A stretch of DNA of 14,352 bases from Lentisphaeria bacterium (lineage in GTDB: Bacteria > Verrucomicrobiota > Lentisphaeria > Oligosphaerales > Oligosphaeraceae): positions 1-14,352 of the forward strand of contig JAEDNB010000035.1 of NCBI GenBank assembly GCA_016302725.1. The letters run 5' to 3'. Shown here piece by piece: positions 6,722 through 12,446 of the stretch. Each line of letters starts with the position of its first letter. The first letter of the stretch is position 1. The notes beneath the pieces were generated by a model, which did not search any database, had not been told where the DNA came from, and saw only the letters and a list, made by a program, of their open reading frames with translations. The position numbers and the translations under genes were made by a program.

Positions 6722-7765
6722 TTGCTGCGGATGTTCTCCATGTTCCTGGTCTGCCTCCTCCACACCGTGGGCCAGGGGGGAATCCTGGGGCACGCAGGCC
6801 AGGGCACCCTGCGGTACGCCATCGCCCTCTTTTTTCAAGCGGCCGCCATGTGCTGCGTGGATGCCTTTGCGCTGATTTCGGGCCATGTGGGGGTGGTGGC
6901 CAGGTTCCGGTGGCGCAACCTGTTGCGCCTTTGGCTCCAGGCCCTCTTCTACTGCGTAGGCTGCGCCCTTCTCTTCCGGCTCCTCCTGCCTGGCTCGGTC
7001 TCCCTCCGGGACCTTGCCAGCGCCCTTTTTCCCTTCTCCACGGGAAAATACTGGTATCTCACCGCATACGCGCAATTCTTTCTCGCCATCCCCCTTTTGA
7101 ACTTTGTCCTGCAGCGCCAGGCAAAGGAGGAGCTCCGCCTCTTCCTCTGGGTTTCCTTTCTCGCCTTCTCCCTCTTCTCCTGCCTCCCCTTCCTGCGGGG
7201 ATTCTCCGGTTTTCTTCGTTCGGGCTATTGCAGCGTCTGGCTGGCCTATCTCTACATTCTGGGAGGTTTTCTCCGCCTTCATGGGGTCCTGGCCCTCTTT
7301 CCCCGGAGAGTGCTCCAGGCCAGGCTCTTCCCCCTGCGCCTCCTCAATAGCCAGGGCGGGCGCCTCTCCCTCTATGGGCTCTGCGTCCTGACGGCCTTCC
7401 TGCTTCAAATCCTGCTCCTCCATCTCCCCTTCGGCGCCCTTTTCGGCAATGCCTTCCTCTCCTACCTCTCCCCCTTCACCCTGGGCGCCGCCGTGGCCCT
7501 GCTGGAATTCTTCGCCCGCCTGAAGCCACGACGGGGAATCCCCCTCATCCGGCTGGCCAGCCCCCTGGCCTTCGGCGTCTATCTCGTCCATGTCCATCCC
7601 CTCGTCTGGACCCACCTTATGAAGGACGCCTTCGTCTTCTGCCTGGACCAGCCCCTCTGGCTCTATCTTCCCCTCCTCCTCATCATCCCCCTGGGACTCT
7701 ACCTCGCCTGCTCCCTGGCCGATTTCCTGCGGCAAAAACTCTTCCAGTTCCTCCATCTCCCGTGA
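6722..7765 (+). CDS. Integral-membrane acyltransferase, acyltransferase-3 family; true start uncertain
   Basis: This is a very hydrophobic protein of about ten membrane helices. Acyltransferase-3 proteins move acetyl or other acyl groups onto sugars of surface polysaccharides, lipids or peptidoglycan. The family hallmark at the N-terminus is RNYGIDLLRMFSMF followed by LLHTVGQGG, with the conserved His. Other marks are VDAFALISG, KYWYLTAYAQFFLAIPLLN and, near the end, LAFGVYLVHVHPLVW. The coordinates start at TTG 6722, but the family-like residues RNYGID lie before it (codons 6704-6721), so the real protein begins upstream. The frame is open back to TGA 6653-6655, and between the two there is no ATG, GTG or TTG, only ATT (6686, 6716) and ATA (6692). 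ATG 6652 would supply a start if the C9 tract at 6664-6672 were one base shorter. T-ending codons and T runs look commoner than in the neighbours. The acyl group and acceptor are unknown. Confidence 0.82.
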   Translation: MLRMFSMFLVCLLHTVGQGGILGHAGQGTLRYAIALFFQAAAMCCVDAFALISGHVGVVARFRWRNLLRLWLQALFYCVGCALLFRLLLPGSVSLRDLASALFPFSTGKYWYLTAYAQFFLAIPLLNFVLQRQAKEELRLFLWVSFLAFSLFSCLPFLRGFSGFLRSGYCSVWLAYLYILGGFLRLHGVLALFPRRVLQARLFPLRLLNSQGGRLSLYGLCVLTAFLLQILLLHLPFGALFGNAFLSYLSPFTLGAAVALLEFFARLKPRRGIPLIRLASPLAFGVYLVHVHPLVWTHLMKDAFVFCLDQPLWLYLPLLLIIPLGLYLACSLADFLRQKLFQFLHLP

Positions 7766-7794
7766 GGCCCTCCGGGAATTTCCCTGGCATCCCT

Positions 7795-7800
7795 TATATT
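7795..7800 (+). promoter_or_regulatory. thiM: Probable -10 element of the thiamine operon
   Basis: TATATT lies just upstream of the TPP aptamer, so transcription would begin near 7807, a few bases before the first conserved aptamer nucleotides. No consensus -35 is visible. A short dyad, GGGAATTTCCC at 7774-7784, sits where the -35 would be and could be an operator or chance. Confidence 0.45.
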
Positions 7801-7813
7801 AGCCGGCGTTTCC

Positions 7814-7900
7814 GTGTACGCCGGGGTGTCGACGGCATGTCCGCCGTCGTCTGAGAGAAGACCCGTGAACCTGAGCTGTGGTAATGCCAGCGGAGGGAGT
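7814..7900 (+). ncRNA. TPP riboswitch aptamer (THI element)
   Basis: The aptamer binds thiamine diphosphate and controls the thiM-thiE-thiD operon. P2 is formed by CGGG at 7822-7825 with CCCG at 7862-7865. P3 is GACGGC (7831-7836) with GCCGTC (7843-7848). The conserved pyrimidine-sensing CTGAGA is at 7851-7856, followed by ACCCGTGAACCTGA. The diphosphate-binding side reads GGTAATGCCAGCG (7880-7892) and AGGGA (7894-7898), close to the family consensus. The P5 stem CTG...CAG seems to have one extra nucleotide. P1 is poorly resolved by eye, so the outer borders are approximate. It sits 149 nt upstream of the thiM start. Confidence 0.93.
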
Positions 7901-7944
7901 CGTCCGCAAGGGGCGGGAGGGATGTGCGCACGGGGGCGGGCAAT

Positions 7945-8045
7945 GGGAGAGGCCCTCCCTGGTTTCCCGGTCCCTTCGCGCAAGCCCCCCTTCCCGCTTC
8001 TCTCCCCTGGCAGGTTTCCACCCAATAGACAAGAGAGGAGAGAAG
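7945..8045 (+). promoter_or_regulatory. Candidate expression platform: SD-sequestering and competing stems
   Basis: CTTCTCTCC (7997-8005) is perfectly complementary to GGAGAGAAG (8037-8045), which contains the thiM ribosome binding site; forming this stem would hide it. GGGAGAGG (7945-7952) can pair instead with TTCTCCC-side bases 7999-8006 (seven Watson-Crick pairs plus one G-T), freeing the site. CCCTCC (7953-7958) is in turn complementary to GGAGGG (7892-7897) in the 3' strand of the aptamer. No intrinsic terminator with a T tract is visible between aptamer and start codon, so control of translation fits better than termination. The region is purine/pyrimidine biased, which makes chance pairing easier; this is inference. 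Confidence 0.45.
8035..8040 (+). promoter_or_regulatory. thiM: Strong ribosome binding site of thiM
   Basis: GAGGAG ends 8 nt before ATG 8049. It fixes the thiM start, although the frame is open back to 7878 through the riboswitch. A site this good is exceptional here: most other + strand genes in the window have none. Confidence 0.8.
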
Positions 8046-8048
8046 AAT

Positions 8049-8843
8049 ATGCTGGAATGGGACAAGCAGGAACTCCTGCAGAATGTCCGTGAGCGCCATC
8101 CCCTGGTGGAGTGCCTCACCAACAATGTGACCGTCAACGACGTGGCCAATGTAATCCTGGCCTGCGGGGCCTCCCCGGTCATGGTCACCGATCCCCGGGA
8201 ACTGGAGGATTTCATCGGCCTGGCGCAGGCCGTGGACCTGAATATCGGCACCATGGCGCCGGAACTGGACCTCCCCTTCGAAAAGGCCCTGGCAGTTGCC
8301 CAGCAGTTGAAAAAGCCCGTGGTGCTGGATCCCGTGGGGGCGGGAGCCGCCAAATGCCGCACGGACATGCTTCTCCGGCTTCTGGAAACCTATCCCGTGG
8401 CTGTCATCCGGGGGAATGCCTCGGAAATCCGCGCCTTGAGCGGCGAGGCGGGAAAGACCATGGGCGTGGACGCCTCCGCGGGGGACGCCGTCAACGAGGA
8501 GACCCTCCCCGCCCGGGCCGCCATGGCCTCCGCCCTGGCCCGGAAGCACCACTGCGTGGTGGCCATGTCCGGCGCCTGGGATGTCCTCACCGACGGCAAC
8601 CGGGTTGTCATCTGCAAGCGGGGAGTCCCCCAGATGAGCCAGATTACCGGAACAGGCTGCATGCTCACCGGCCTGACCGCAGCCTTCGTGGGCGCCAACC
8701 CCCAGAATGTGCTGGAAGCCACCGTGGCCGCAACAGAGATGATGTGCCTCTGCGGGGAAGCCGCCTGGCAGCGCACCCAAAGCCTCCATGGCGGCCTGGG
8801 GACCCTCCGCGTCCAACTCATCGACGCCCTCTCCCTGGCCTAA
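8049..8843 (+). CDS. thiM: Hydroxyethylthiazole kinase
   Basis: This 264-residue cytoplasmic ribokinase-fold enzyme phosphorylates 4-methyl-5-(2-hydroxyethyl)thiazole with ATP, the thiazole salvage step of thiamine synthesis. CLTNNVTVNDVANVILACG (22-40) and ASPVM (41-45) form the thiazole-binding region at the subunit interface. LDPVGAGA (93-100) and VIRGNASEI (119-127) are core strands of the family. ITGTGCMLTGLTAAF (199-213) holds the anion hole and catalytic Cys C204. Length is normal (about 262-272). The start is set by the GAGGAG site upstream. It is the first gene of the riboswitch-controlled operon. thiC and thiG are not in the window, which fits a salvage role; whether the genome has de novo genes elsewhere cannot be seen. 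Confidence 0.96.
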   Translation: MLEWDKQELLQNVRERHPLVECLTNNVTVNDVANVILACGASPVMVTDPRELEDFIGLAQAVDLNIGTMAPELDLPFEKALAVAQQLKKPVVLDPVGAGAAKCRTDMLLRLLETYPVAVIRGNASEIRALSGEAGKTMGVDASAGDAVNEETLPARAAMASALARKHHCVVAMSGAWDVLTDGNRVVICKRGVPQMSQITGTGCMLTGLTAAFVGANPQNVLEATVAATEMMCLCGEAAWQRTQSLHGGLGTLRVQLIDALSLA

Positions 8844-8873
8844 TGCCCTGTCAAGCCTAGCCCCGCTCCTCAT

Positions 8874-8907
8874 CTTCCCCCGCAAGGCAAGCCTTGCCAA
8901 GGGGAAG
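8874..8907 (+). other. Perfect two-part hairpin between thiM and thiE
   Basis: CTTCCCC (8874-8880) pairs with GGGGAAG (8901-8907). Inside it GCAAGG (8882-8887) pairs with CCTTGC (8892-8897) around the loop CAAG. The two stems are separated only by C 8881 on one side and CAA 8898-8900 on the other. No T tract follows. It lies in the 96-nt thiM-thiE gap and may be an mRNA processing or stability element that sets thiM expression apart from thiE-thiD. Confidence 0.6.
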
Positions 8908-8939
8908 AGAGCAAGCCCACACCGCACACACCGCCCCCT

Positions 8940-9563
8940 ATGAAAGTCCCGCCTTCCCTTCTCCATCTCTATGCCGTCACCGATCGCCAGTGGCTCCATG
9001 GCCGCACCCTGGAATCCCAGGTGCGCCAGGTGCTGGAAGGGGGGGCGACCATCATCCAAATCCGTGAAAAATGCCTGGGGGACCAGGAATTCCTCCAGGA
9101 GGCGCGCCAGATTCAGGCCACCTGCCGGGAGTTCGGGGCACCCCTCATCATCAACGACAATGTGGAGGTGGCCCTGGCCATCGGAGCGGGCCTCCATGTC
9201 GGCCAAAGCGACACCGCCTGCCGCGAGGCACGGAGGCGCCTGGGGGAACAGGCAATCCTGGGGGTTTCCTGCGCCACAGTCCAACAGGCCCTGGAGGCCC
9301 AGGAGGCAGGGGCGGACTACCTGGGAGTGGGGGCCGTCTTCCCCACCAGCACCAAGTTGGACGCCGATTGGGTGAAGCGGGAGACCCTCCGGGAAATCTG
9401 CCAGGCGGTCTCCATTCCCGTGGTGGCCATCGGCGGCATCTCCCGGGAAAATGCCGCCACCTTGGCGGGAACGGGCATTGCAGGGGTGGCCGTGGTCTCC
9501 GCCCTCTTTGCCGCCCCCGACCCGAAAGCCGCCGCCGCCGCCTTCTCCCAAATCCACTATTGA
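8940..9563 (+). CDS. thiE: Thiamine-phosphate synthase
   Basis: This 207-residue TIM-barrel enzyme joins HMP diphosphate and thiazole phosphate to give thiamine monophosphate. LYAVTDRQ (10-17) opens the barrel. IIQIREK (38-44) holds the Arg and Lys that bind the pyrimidine diphosphate. PLIINDN (68-74) and GLHVGQSD (84-91) carry the metal-binding Asp residues, with Ser where Glu or Asp is common in GQxD. GADYLGVGAVFPTSTK (124-139) is the thiazole-phosphate region. VVAIGGI (161-167) and GVAVVSALF (182-190) bind phosphate. Length is normal. There is no Shine-Dalgarno before ATG 8940; the leader is C-rich. thiD follows after 15 nt. Confidence 0.96.
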   Translation: MKVPPSLLHLYAVTDRQWLHGRTLESQVRQVLEGGATIIQIREKCLGDQEFLQEARQIQATCREFGAPLIINDNVEVALAIGAGLHVGQSDTACREARRRLGEQAILGVSCATVQQALEAQEAGADYLGVGAVFPTSTKLDADWVKRETLREICQAVSIPVVAIGGISRENAATLAGTGIAGVAVVSALFAAPDPKAAAAAFSQIHY

Positions 9564-9578
9564 CCCCATTTTACCGCC

Positions 9579-10373
9579 ATGAAACGACTCCTTACCATCG
9601 CCGGCTCCGACTGCAGCGGAGGCGCCGGCATCCAGGCAGACCTGAAGACCTTTGCCGCCCATCATGTCTATGGCATGAGCGCCATCACCGCCCTCACCGC
9701 CCAGAACACCCTGGGGGTCCAGGCCATCCATGAAGCCCCCGTGGAATTCGTGGAACAGGAGCTGGAGAGCATCTTCCAGGACATCGTCCCGGACGCCGTC
9801 AAAGTCGGGATGGTCTCCTCCGCCCCCCTCATCCGCGCCATTGCCGCCAAACTCCGGCAGTATGCCGTCCGCCTTCTGGTGGTGGATCCGGTGATGGTCT
9901 CCACCTCGGGAAGCCGCCTCCTGGCCCCCGAGGCCCAGGAGGCCCTGGAACAGGAACTGCTCCCCCTGGCCACCGTCATCACCCCCAACATCCCGGAGGC
10001 CACCGCCCTTACGGGAATGGAAATCCACAGCCCGGGGGAAATGACCCAGGCCGCCCGCATGCTGGCACGGAAATTCCCGGGGGTGGCCATCCTGGTCAAG
10101 GGAGGGCATGCGGTCAACGACGCCAACGACCTGCTGGTGACGCAGGAAAAGGAGGAATGGTTCCCCGGCAAGCGGGTGGACACCCCCAATACCCACGGCA
10201 CCGGATGCACCCTCTCCAGCGCCATCGCCGCCAACCTGGCCCTGGGACACTCCCTTCCCCAGGCCATCCAACGGGCCAAGGAATATATCGTGGGCGCCCT
10301 CTCCCATGATCCCCGGCTGGGACATGGACAGGGCCCCATGGACCACCTCTGGGTCCTTCCCCCCACCCCCTGA
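9579..10373 (+). CDS. thiD: Hydroxymethylpyrimidine / phosphomethylpyrimidine kinase
   Basis: This 264-residue ribokinase-fold enzyme phosphorylates HMP twice to HMP diphosphate, the pyrimidine substrate of ThiE. TIAGSDCSGGAGIQADLKTF (6-25) is the substrate-binding N-terminus. VVDPVMVSTSGSRLL (101-115), TPNIPEA (135-141) and LVKGGH (172-177) are conserved core segments. DTPNTHGTGCTLSSAIAANL (201-220) contains the anion hole and catalytic Cys C210. The tail GHGQGPMDH (248-256) matches the GHGxGP ending of bacterial ThiD proteins. Length is typical, with no fused ThiE or TenA domain. It is third in the riboswitch operon. The last step, TMP to TPP (ThiL), is not encoded here. Confidence 0.96.
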   Translation: MKRLLTIAGSDCSGGAGIQADLKTFAAHHVYGMSAITALTAQNTLGVQAIHEAPVEFVEQELESIFQDIVPDAVKVGMVSSAPLIRAIAAKLRQYAVRLLVVDPVMVSTSGSRLLAPEAQEALEQELLPLATVITPNIPEATALTGMEIHSPGEMTQAARMLARKFPGVAILVKGGHAVNDANDLLVTQEKEEWFPGKRVDTPNTHGTGCTLSSAIAANLALGHSLPQAIQRAKEYIVGALSHDPRLGHGQGPMDHLWVLPPTP

Positions 10374-10390
10374 CCCCACGCGACACCCCC

Positions 10391-12178
10391 GTGGAACTCA
10401 ATGCGGAGCAAAAGGAAGCCCTGAACCTGATGCTGGAGGGGAAGAATGTCTTCCTCACGGGAGAGGCAGGCACGGGAAAATCCACCGTCCTGCGGGAATT
10501 CCAGCGGCTTCAGGGGGAGAAGACCGTCTTCCTCGCCCCCACGGGCATCGCGGCCGTCCAACTGGGGGGCACTACCCTCCACAGTTTCTTCCTCTTTCCG
10601 CCGGGGCTTCTCACCCCGGACAGCCTGGAGGAGTTGTCGGGGAAGAAACGGCTCACCCTGATCCGCTCCGTGAGGACCCTGGTCATCGACGAGATTTCCA
10701 TGGTTCGCAGCGACCTCTTCCAGGCCATCGACCTGCGCCTGCGCTCCGTGGCCCTGGGCAAGGACAGGCTCAAGCCCTTTGGCGGCAAGCAAATCATCCT
10801 GTGCGGGGATTTTTTCCAACTCCCGCCCGTCCTCAAGACCTTCACGGAGGAGGCCTATCTCCAACGGGAACTGGGCGGGGGCTATGCCTTCCAAATCCCC
10901 CTCTGGGATGAGGCCGGGTTCCATTGCCTCTCCCTGAAACACCCCCACCGCCAGGGAAAGGACCCCGTCTTCATCCAAACCCTCAACGCCATCCGGCATG
11001 GCAACCTCCTGGAGCCCGCCATCCCCCTCCAGGGCGAACTCCTCTCCCCCCTGGACACCCTAAACCGACTCTGCCTCGCCCCACCCCCCGACAACGCCCC
11101 GCCCCCCATCCGCCTCTGCACCACAAACCGGGAGGCCATCGCCTTCAACGCCGCCATGAAGGAACGACTGGAAACCCCGCCCGTCCTCTTCACCGCACAG
11201 GTGGTCGGACGCTTCCGGGAAGCGGATTTCCCCACCGAGGCACTCCTGGAACTCAAGGCCGGCGCACGGGTCATGCTCCTCTGCAATAAACATCTCCCCA
11301 ACGGGGAAATGGAGTATGTCAACGGGGACCTGGGCACCATCCTGGACATCCAGACAGGGGAGGACACCCCCTGCATCCAGGTGAAACTGGACAAGGGGCC
11401 CACCGTCCAGGTGGGGCTCTTCCAATGGACCACCTACGAGTATGTCCTCGAACGGGAGGGACAACGAAAGTTCCTGCGACAGCGCCCCGTGGGATATTTC
11501 GTCCAAATCCCCCTGAAACTGGCCTACGCCATCACCATCCACAAAGCCCAGGGACTCACCTTGGAACAGGTGGAACTCCACCTGGGAAACGGATGCTTCG
11601 CCCACGGCCAACTCTATACCGCACTCTCCCGTTGCACCACCCTCCAGGGACTCCACCTCGACCGCCCCATCCGAAAGGATGACCTCATCCTGGATTCCGA
11701 CGTGGTCCACTTCTACGAACAAATGGAAACCACCCCCGCCCCCCGGGAAAACGTCACCCTCTCCATCCCCCCGGAACATGAAGCCGCCATGCGGGCGTTC
11801 CTGGCGCAGCTTATGGCACATCCCCCCACGACGGCCCCCGCTCCCCCACAACAAACCCCACGGGAGACCCCAAAGGAGACCCCACGGGAGACCCCACGGG
11901 AGACCACACAGGAGACCCCACAGGAGGCGGAGGCCGCCGACCTCCCCAAGGCGGAGACCATCCGAAAACATCCCTCCCTGGATTTACTGGTCTCCCTCTA
12001 CCTGAAACACCAAAGGGGCGAAACCATCTTCTCCGAGGCGGATGCCAGCATCCTCCTCCCCCTGGCACAAAAATACCTGGCCAAGGGCTTCCTGCTCCGG
12101 CAGGACTTCCTCCTCCTGCAAAAACATATCCATAAATACCACCGATTCCTCCGGCTCTCCTCCCGAAGACGCCGCTGA
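10391..12178 (+). CDS. PIF1-like superfamily 1B DNA helicase
   Basis: This 595-residue ATPase resembles bacterial PIF1/RecD-like 5'-3' helicases, which unwind DNA or RNA-DNA hybrids and often G-quadruplexes. Motif I is GEAGTGKST (24-32), Ia is APTGIAAVQLGGTTLHSFF (49-67), motif II is VIDEISM (98-104), and CGDFFQLPPV (138-147) is motif III. CTTNREA (243-249) begins the second RecA-like domain, and LAYAITIHKAQGLTL (377-391) and HGQLYTALSRC (405-415) are motifs V-VI. After residue 445 comes a Pro/Thr-rich linker with six TPRE-like tetrapeptides (489-512). A basic, helical C-terminal segment (about 520-595) follows that I cannot assign to a family. GTG 10391 is the only start that keeps the N-terminal Q-motif-like helix; no Shine-Dalgarno is visible. 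It starts 17 nt after thiD, so it may be read from the riboswitch transcript, although no link to thiamine is evident. Its cellular role is unknown. Confidence 0.88.
   Translation: MELNAEQKEALNLMLEGKNVFLTGEAGTGKSTVLREFQRLQGEKTVFLAPTGIAAVQLGGTTLHSFFLFPPGLLTPDSLEELSGKKRLTLIRSVRTLVIDEISMVRSDLFQAIDLRLRSVALGKDRLKPFGGKQIILCGDFFQLPPVLKTFTEEAYLQRELGGGYAFQIPLWDEAGFHCLSLKHPHRQGKDPVFIQTLNAIRHGNLLEPAIPLQGELLSPLDTLNRLCLAPPPDNAPPPIRLCTTNREAIAFNAAMKERLETPPVLFTAQVVGRFREADFPTEALLELKAGARVMLLCNKHLPNGEMEYVNGDLGTILDIQTGEDTPCIQVKLDKGPTVQVGLFQWTTYEYVLEREGQRKFLRQRPVGYFVQIPLKLAYAITIHKAQGLTLEQVELHLGNGCFAHGQLYTALSRCTTLQGLHLDRPIRKDDLILDSDVVHFYEQMETTPAPRENVTLSIPPEHEAAMRAFLAQLMAHPPTTAPAPPQQTPRETPKETPRETPRETTQETPQEAEAADLPKAETIRKHPSLDLLVSLYLKHQRGETIFSEADASILLPLAQKYLAKGFLLRQDFLLLQKHIHKYHRFLRLSSRRRR
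11855..11926 (+). repeat. 12-bp minisatellite in the helicase linker
   Basis: Six tandem 12-bp units run in frame and encode TPRE, TPKE, TPRE, TPRE, TTQE and TPQE. The unit is close to ACCCCACGGGAG; the first, third and fourth units are identical. The array has whole-codon periodicity, so gain or loss of units would lengthen or shorten the linker without a frameshift. Confidence 0.9.
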
Positions 12179-12242
12179 AAAGAGCCTCCTCTGGAAGCCC
12201 AAAACGTGCCCTCCCTGTGCGCCGCAGGCGCCTTCATCTCCG

Positions 12243-12318
12243 AAAAAAACGCGCTAATATTGTAATCACGCATTTATATCCATTGGGTTATAGATCTATA
12301 GATCCAAAAGGACTTAAA
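12243..12318 (+). other. AT-rich island with a 12-bp palindrome after the helicase gene
   Basis: In an otherwise GC-rich window this stretch is mostly A and T. It starts with a run of seven A (12243-12249). It contains TAATATTGTAAT (12255-12266) and the perfect palindrome TATAGATCTATA (12289-12300), whose half AGATC is repeated directly at 12300-12304. It lies between the convergent helicase and accA genes. It could hold a promoter for a small RNA, a protein-binding site, or the remnant of an inserted sequence; nothing decides between these. Confidence 0.5.
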
Positions 12319-12326
12319 GCACCCCC

Positions 12327-12356
12327 GGCATGAGCCATGCGAGCATGGGCCATGCC
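12327..12356. other. Long hairpin in the convergent intergenic region
   Basis: GGCATGAGCCATG (12327-12339) pairs with CATGGGCCATGCC (12344-12356) around the loop CGAG: five inner pairs, a 2x2 internal loop, then six outer pairs. Being nearly symmetrical, it folds on either strand and could help end both convergent transcripts. On the - strand it is followed, after a G run, by GCTTTAAGTCCTTTT, a weak T-rich stretch. Confidence 0.5.
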
Positions 12357-12357
12357 C

Positions 12358-12430
12358 TTCGTGCTCTCTGTGTGCCCGTCTTGCCGGGCCTTCCGTGCTC
12401 TCTGTGTTAACCACTCCGTGCCCTCTGTGT
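12358..12430. repeat. Three copies of a 14-nt repeat, two flanking a small hairpin
   Basis: CGTGCTCTCTGTGT occurs at 12360-12373 and 12394-12407, and with one change (CGTGCCCTCTGTGT) at 12417-12430, giving steps of 34 and 23 nt. Each copy is preceded by TTC, TTC or CTC. Between the first two lies the inverted repeat GCCCG-TCTTGC-CGGGC (12374-12389). On the - strand the copies read ACACAGAGAGCACG, similar to CACAGAG-type intergenic repeats that I recall from many unrelated bacterial genomes. The function is unknown. Confidence 0.7.
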
Positions 12431-12446
12431 GGGAAGCAAAATCGGG

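Noticed and set aside
7803..7824. Hairpin CCGGCG/CGCCGG that could compete with the TPP aptamer
   Set aside because: If TATATT 7795-7800 is the -10 element, transcription starts near 7807 and most of the left arm would not be in the RNA.
7878..8048. N-terminal extension of ThiM through the riboswitch
   Set aside because: The bases there form the TPP aptamer and leader, and a strong ribosome binding site fixes ATG 8049.
7794..10379. 861-codon open frame on the - strand across the riboswitch and thiM-thiE-thiD
   Set aside because: It is antisense to three clearly recognised enzymes and a riboswitch, with low-complexity Gly/His-rich content.
12219..12231. GCGCC-GCA-GGCGC as a terminator for the helicase gene
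   Set aside because: The stem is only five pairs with a 3-nt loop and no T tract follows on the + strand; the nearby run is A, not T.
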